Assembly (NCBI GenBank): GCA_036258055.1
Contig: DATAEK010000339.1
Coordinates: forward strand, 1 to 16,146
Length of the DNA stretch: 16,146 bases
From: DATAEK01 sp036258055
Lineage (GTDB): Bacteria; Acidobacteriota; Vicinamibacteria; Vicinamibacterales; 2-12-FULL-66-21
Direction: 5' to 3'
Part shown: piece by piece, positions 13,812 through 16,146 of the stretch
Position numbering within the stretch: the stretch's first letter is position 1
Layout of the letters: each line of letters starts with the position of its first letter
Notes under the pieces: model-generated
The model's database searches: none
The model's input: only the letters and a program-made list of their open reading frames with translations
Told to the model about the DNA's origin: nothing
Made by a program: the position numbers and the translations under genes

Positions 13812-14402
13812 TCACCGCCTGCCGGTCAGCCGATCGAACGCGCCGGCATGCTCGAGCGTGTACTCGGCGATCGTCCGTTCGCCACTTCCGATCGGCGCCG
13901 TAACCGTCACCTGGACGCGCGTCGACGGAAGCTTTCGCAGATGAGCCGCGGAGAACGCGTTCAGGATCTCCCGTTGGCCCGGTCGCACAGCAATGTCGGA
14001 GACGCGGCTGATCTCCTCGCCGGATGCCTGACGCGTCACGATAGTGACCGAATCGACTTCCGCGAAATCTGCGCGAATCCGCGACACCACAAGATCGTCG
14101 TCAGCCCACACGGCGCACGGAATGATCCCTGCCCCTTCGAGCGTGAACATGCGGATGCGCACGCCATCAGCGGCAAGACGATTGAGAATCGCGTCGCTGA
14201 CCACGGAATGAAGCCCGCCCTCGCGCGCCACTGCAGTGATACCGTGAGCGAGCGCTTCAGCCGCGGCGAGATCCCGCGCGCAATCGGCGCAGCTGAACAC
14301 GTGCTCTTCGATCCGGTCCTCCTCGGCCCGGGTCAGCTCGCCCGCCCAGTAGTCGACGACGTCGGCGAATGCAATCGGCGCCGGGCAATGCGTGTCAGTC
14401 AT
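13812..14402 (-). CDS. Soluble zinc-binding anti-sigma factor (196 aa)
   Basis: The N-terminus has the zinc anti-sigma (ZAS) motif His34-x3-Cys38-x2-Cys41 in RIEEHVFSCADCARDL, preceded by a helix with YWAGELTRAEEDR. From about 65 to 190 a beta-rich C-terminal domain follows (FTLEGAGIIPCAVWADDDL, VTIVTRQASGEE, TRVQVTVTAPIG, RTIAEYTLEHAG). I do not recognise that domain; it may sense a ligand. No membrane segment is present, so it should be cytoplasmic. The start at 14402 overlaps the sigma factor's last codons by 8 bp and has GAGGA 4 nt upstream; the longer frame to 14510 only re-reads the sigma gene. It probably sequesters the sigma factor encoded just upstream. Thiol/zinc chemistry suggests redox or metal sensing, unproven. 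Confidence 0.8.
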   Translation of the reverse strand: MTDTHCPAPIAFADVVDYWAGELTRAEEDRIEEHVFSCADCARDLAAAEALAHGITAVAREGGLHSVVSDAILNRLAADGVRIRMFTLEGAGIIPCAVWADDDLVVSRIRADFAEVDSVTIVTRQASGEEISRVSDIAVRPGQREILNAFSAAHLRKLPSTRVQVTVTAPIGSGERTIAEYTLEHAGAFDRLTGRR

Positions 14403-15045
14403 TGCGTCCTCGCCCCTGTCGGGCGGGGCCCCCAGCGCGCGGATTTTGCCCGCTGGGGTGGAGGCCAACGCATTCGCGCAGGCGCTCGAGCGCGCGGTGT
14501 CGTGCAACACGAACGACCGTGCCAGTCACCCCGAGTTCCTCGGCAATCTCTGGTGAAGTCTTCTCGGCATAAAACGTCAAAACGAGCACTCTCCGGTCAC
14601 GCTCGGCGAGCGCGTGCAGGCAGCGCTCCACAACCGCGATATCGTCTGACGCGACCATTGGCGCGGCGTACAGGTCCGGCACGTGGAACTGCTCCGTCAG
14701 GCGCTCGCGGCGTCGCGTCTTCCGCGTCGTCGAGTCCGCCAACAGCCGGCTCGTTCCGAGGATGAACGAGCCGACCTCGTCCGGATTCCGAACCTCGCCG
14801 GCCCGCAGTCGCTCGATCGTCACGAGAAGTACCTGCTGCACGAGATCGTCCGCAGCCGCCGCGTCGCGCAGGTGCTTCAGGCCGTACAGGTGTACCCGGC
14901 GTGCGAATCGGCGGTACAACTCCGACTCTTCGGCGTCCGCCGCGCCGGGCGGCGCCGAGGCTATAGCTCTGGCGAGCTCACCATCGCTCGCCGTCGAGAG
15001 ACGAATATCCGCACTACCATGCACGAGTGCGACGCTAACAGCCAT
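14395..15045 (-). CDS. ECF-like RNA polymerase sigma factor (216 aa)
   Basis: Region 2 is seen in ESELYRRFARRVHLYGLKHL (40-59), AAADDLVQQVLLVTIERL (63-80) and VGSFILGTSRLLADSTTR (91-108). Region 4 is seen in VERCLHALAERDRRVLVLTF (139-158), TSPEIAEELGVTGTVVRVAR (163-182) and HRALERLRECV. HLRDA-x-AADDLVQQ is the usual ECF region 2.2 pattern. The longest frame starts at 15141. I place the start at ATG 15045, after a stretch with repeats and no protein-like sequence, though no clear ribosome binding site supports it; a GTG about seven codons further in is an alternative. It overlaps the zinc anti-sigma gene by 8 bp. The cupin gene lies 92 bp upstream in the same direction and may share its transcript. 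Confidence 0.8.
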   Translation of the reverse strand: MAVSVALVHGSADIRLSTASDGELARAIASAPPGAADAEESELYRRFARRVHLYGLKHLRDAAAADDLVQQVLLVTIERLRAGEVRNPDEVGSFILGTSRLLADSTTRKTRRRERLTEQFHVPDLYAAPMVASDDIAVVERCLHALAERDRRVLVLTFYAEKTSPEIAEELGVTGTVVRVARHRALERLRECVGLHPSGQNPRAGGPARQGRGRND

Positions 15046-15065
15046 CCCGCGTGCGGTCAAGTCGC

Positions 15066-15123
15066 GGTCGTGTGCGTGTCGAAGCGAAATAGAAATGTCC
15101 CCGGTCGTGCGGGGTCGTGTGCG
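15066..15123 (-). repeat. Direct repeats of CGCACACGACC upstream of the sigma gene
   Basis: On the plus strand GGTCGTGTGCG occurs perfectly at 15066-15076 and 15113-15123, and the core GGTCGTG recurs at 15103-15109. All three lie in the 92-bp gap between the cupin stop and the sigma start, together with the AT-rich patch GAAATAGAAAT. They may be regulator half-sites or part of the promoter. Confidence 0.45.
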
Positions 15124-15137
15124 GAGCGATGCCGGAC

Positions 15138-15635
15138 TCACCGACCGGGCGGCCGTTGGCCGAGATCGCTCTTAGTAGGAGGGCCGTTCACCCAGTTGAC
15201 GTCCCACCCTGAATCCACCGTGATGAACACCAGCGCATCGTCGGAGGACCATGCCTGATGGTGCATGCGAGCGGGAAGGTAATTGAAGCCGCCGGGTCCG
15301 AGCTCGTGTCGCTGGCCCTCGTGCTCGAACACCATCGTGCCCTTTATCACGGTATGGGTCTCGTTAGCGCTGTGCCAGTGCATCGGGACGTGCATCTGCT
15401 TCGGCATTCGAATCAGCAGCTGTGTGGCGTGGGTCTTGGGGTCGACCCGCAGGATCGATACCTGTGGTGAGTCGGCGCCCAACTCCGGGACCATCACCTG
15501 CCACTGCAGATCTCCGTATCCCGCGTGCAGTGCGCCCGCGCCTGCCTGGCTTGCGGCCGCCGGATTGTGATGCGTCGATGACTGCCCGGGAAGGGCAAGG
15601 GCTACGAGAAGGCTGACGGTCCAGATCTTTGGCAT
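15138..15635 (-). CDS. Exported single-domain cupin (165 aa)
   Basis: A signal peptide (MPKIWTVSLLVALALPGQSS) precedes a bicupin-half fold. Motif 1 is MHWHSANETHTVIKG with His86, His88 and Glu92. Motif 2 is GGFNYLPARMHHQAW with His125 or His126, so all likely metal ligands are present; the usual Gly of motif 2 is replaced by Arg123. The start is ATG 15635, at the signal sequence, with AGGAG about 11 nt upstream; the longer frame to 15698 adds only non-signal residues. It is likely periplasmic or secreted and may bind a metal and a small acid or sugar; the reaction is unknown. It lies upstream of a sigma/anti-sigma pair in the same direction, and cupin domains also occur in ChrR-type anti-sigma factors, so a link in sensing is possible. 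Confidence 0.85.
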   Translation of the reverse strand: MPKIWTVSLLVALALPGQSSTHHNPAAASQAGAGALHAGYGDLQWQVMVPELGADSPQVSILRVDPKTHATQLLIRMPKQMHVPMHWHSANETHTVIKGTMVFEHEGQRHELGPGGFNYLPARMHHQAWSSDDALVFITVDSGWDVNWVNGPPTKSDLGQRPPGR

Positions 15636-15700
15636 GTTGTGCGCCGCTCCTGTTGGACGCCACTGTGCGTCTGACAGGAAGTGCCACGACGGGCGCACGC

Positions 15701-15728
15701 GTTACACGTCCGAATTCGCTTTTGTAAA
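15701..15728 (-). promoter_or_regulatory. Candidate promoter for the cupin gene
   Basis: On the minus strand TTTACA (15728-15723) and TGTAAC (15706-15701) are spaced 16 bp: five of six and four of six matches to a housekeeping promoter. Transcription would start near 15694, about 59 nt before the ATG. The same TGTAAC hexamer forms the -35 candidate of the other sigma operon at 12757. Confidence 0.4.
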
Positions 15729-15817
15729 TGCAGCCGTGATGAGGCGGGCCGGCGGCGCCGTTGAAGCATTCGCGAGCGTCACGGAACCAAGTAAACCCTG
15801 TCTCGTCTACGTCCCAG

Positions 15818-16146
15818 ATGGAAACGCTCCTCGCCGATCTGCGCTACGCCCTGCGCACGATGCGCCGGAACCTCGGCTTCACCGCCATTGCTCTGGCGGC
15901 GCTGGCCCTCGGCATCGGCGCCAACACAGCGATCTTCACGGTCGTGGATGCTGTCCTCCTCCAGCCGCTGCCGTACCCGCAACCCGACCGAATCATGAAG
16001 CTCGGCCGCCAGTTTCGCACCGGCGTCGGCTATTCGAATTCCATCCCCAAATACATGGCGTGGCGGCAGAACGATGTCTTCGACGCCATGGCGCTGTACG
16101 ATTTCGGGGCTCTTGCGATGAACATGGGCTCGGGCAATCCGCCCCA
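15818..16146 (+). CDS. ADOP-type ABC transporter permease, 5' part only (109 codons visible)
   Basis: The frame from ATG 15818 stays open to the window end, so no stop is seen. It reads METLLADLRYALRTMRRNLG, the typical opening of a MacB/FtsX ADOP, then the first membrane helix ALALGIGANTAIFTVVDAVL, LQPLPYPQPDRIMKLG, and the early periplasmic domain with YMAWRQNDVFDAMALYD. It starts directly at the membrane core without the cytoplasmic extension seen in the other two copies. No good ribosome binding site precedes the ATG. It diverges from the cupin gene. The full protein should be about 800 residues. Confidence 0.9.
   Translation, partial: METLLADLRYALRTMRRNLGFTAIALAALALGIGANTAIFTVVDAVLLQPLPYPQPDRIMKLGRQFRTGVGYSNSIPKYMAWRQNDVFDAMALYDFGALAMNMGSGNPP

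Noticed and set aside
13848..14765. 305-codon plus-strand frame opposite the zinc anti-sigma and sigma genes
   Set aside because: Antisense shadow; both minus-strand genes have clear motifs (HX3CX2C and sigma regions 2 and 4).

Overview
The window looks like accessory DNA from a high-GC member of the Acidobacteriota, possibly a Vicinamibacteria-type (subdivision 6) lineage. This is an inference from gene content: it holds several long orphan MacB/FtsX-type permeases of the ADOP kind (acidobacterial duplicated orphan permeases), one of them coupled to a PadR regulator. I see no tRNA, rRNA, CRISPR array, transposase or phage gene.

Region 1 (148-5272) is the most interesting part. A membrane-anchored SGNH hydrolase on the minus strand diverges from a very tight plus-strand operon. 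The operon encodes a ferritin-like diiron protein with a C-terminal membrane helix, a NodU/CmcH/TobZ-type O-carbamoyltransferase, a 70-residue one-helix membrane protein of the DUF5989 type, and a zinc-ribbon SAM methyltransferase; gaps are 1, 14 and 3 bp. The set resembles the carbamoyltransferase / small membrane protein / GDSL-lipase group of the saxitoxin cluster (sxtI-L), here with an added diiron protein and methyltransferase. It probably carbamoylates, and perhaps oxidises and methylates, an unknown small molecule or glycan at the membrane.

Region 2 (5292-6539) holds a minus-strand NitT/TauT-type periplasmic solute-binding protein with no permease or ATPase beside it, behind a promoter-like region carrying a perfect hairpin-forming palindrome.

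Region 3 (6540-12592) holds two full-length ADOP permeases, with a PadR regulator gene translationally coupled (TGATG) to the second. A short decayed ADOP N-terminus follows on the opposite strand.

Region 4 (12586-15635) starts with a cluster of inverted repeats and then has two ECF sigma/anti-sigma pairs arranged tail to tail. The plus-strand pair has a membrane anti-sigma candidate without zinc ligands. The minus-strand pair has a soluble anti-sigma with the HX3CX2C zinc motif, preceded by an exported cupin. A fourth ADOP gene starts at 15818 and runs off the window.

Start codons were moved inward from the longest open frame for the carbamoyltransferase, the solute-binding protein, both sigma factors, the zinc anti-sigma factor and the cupin, for the reasons given in each entry.
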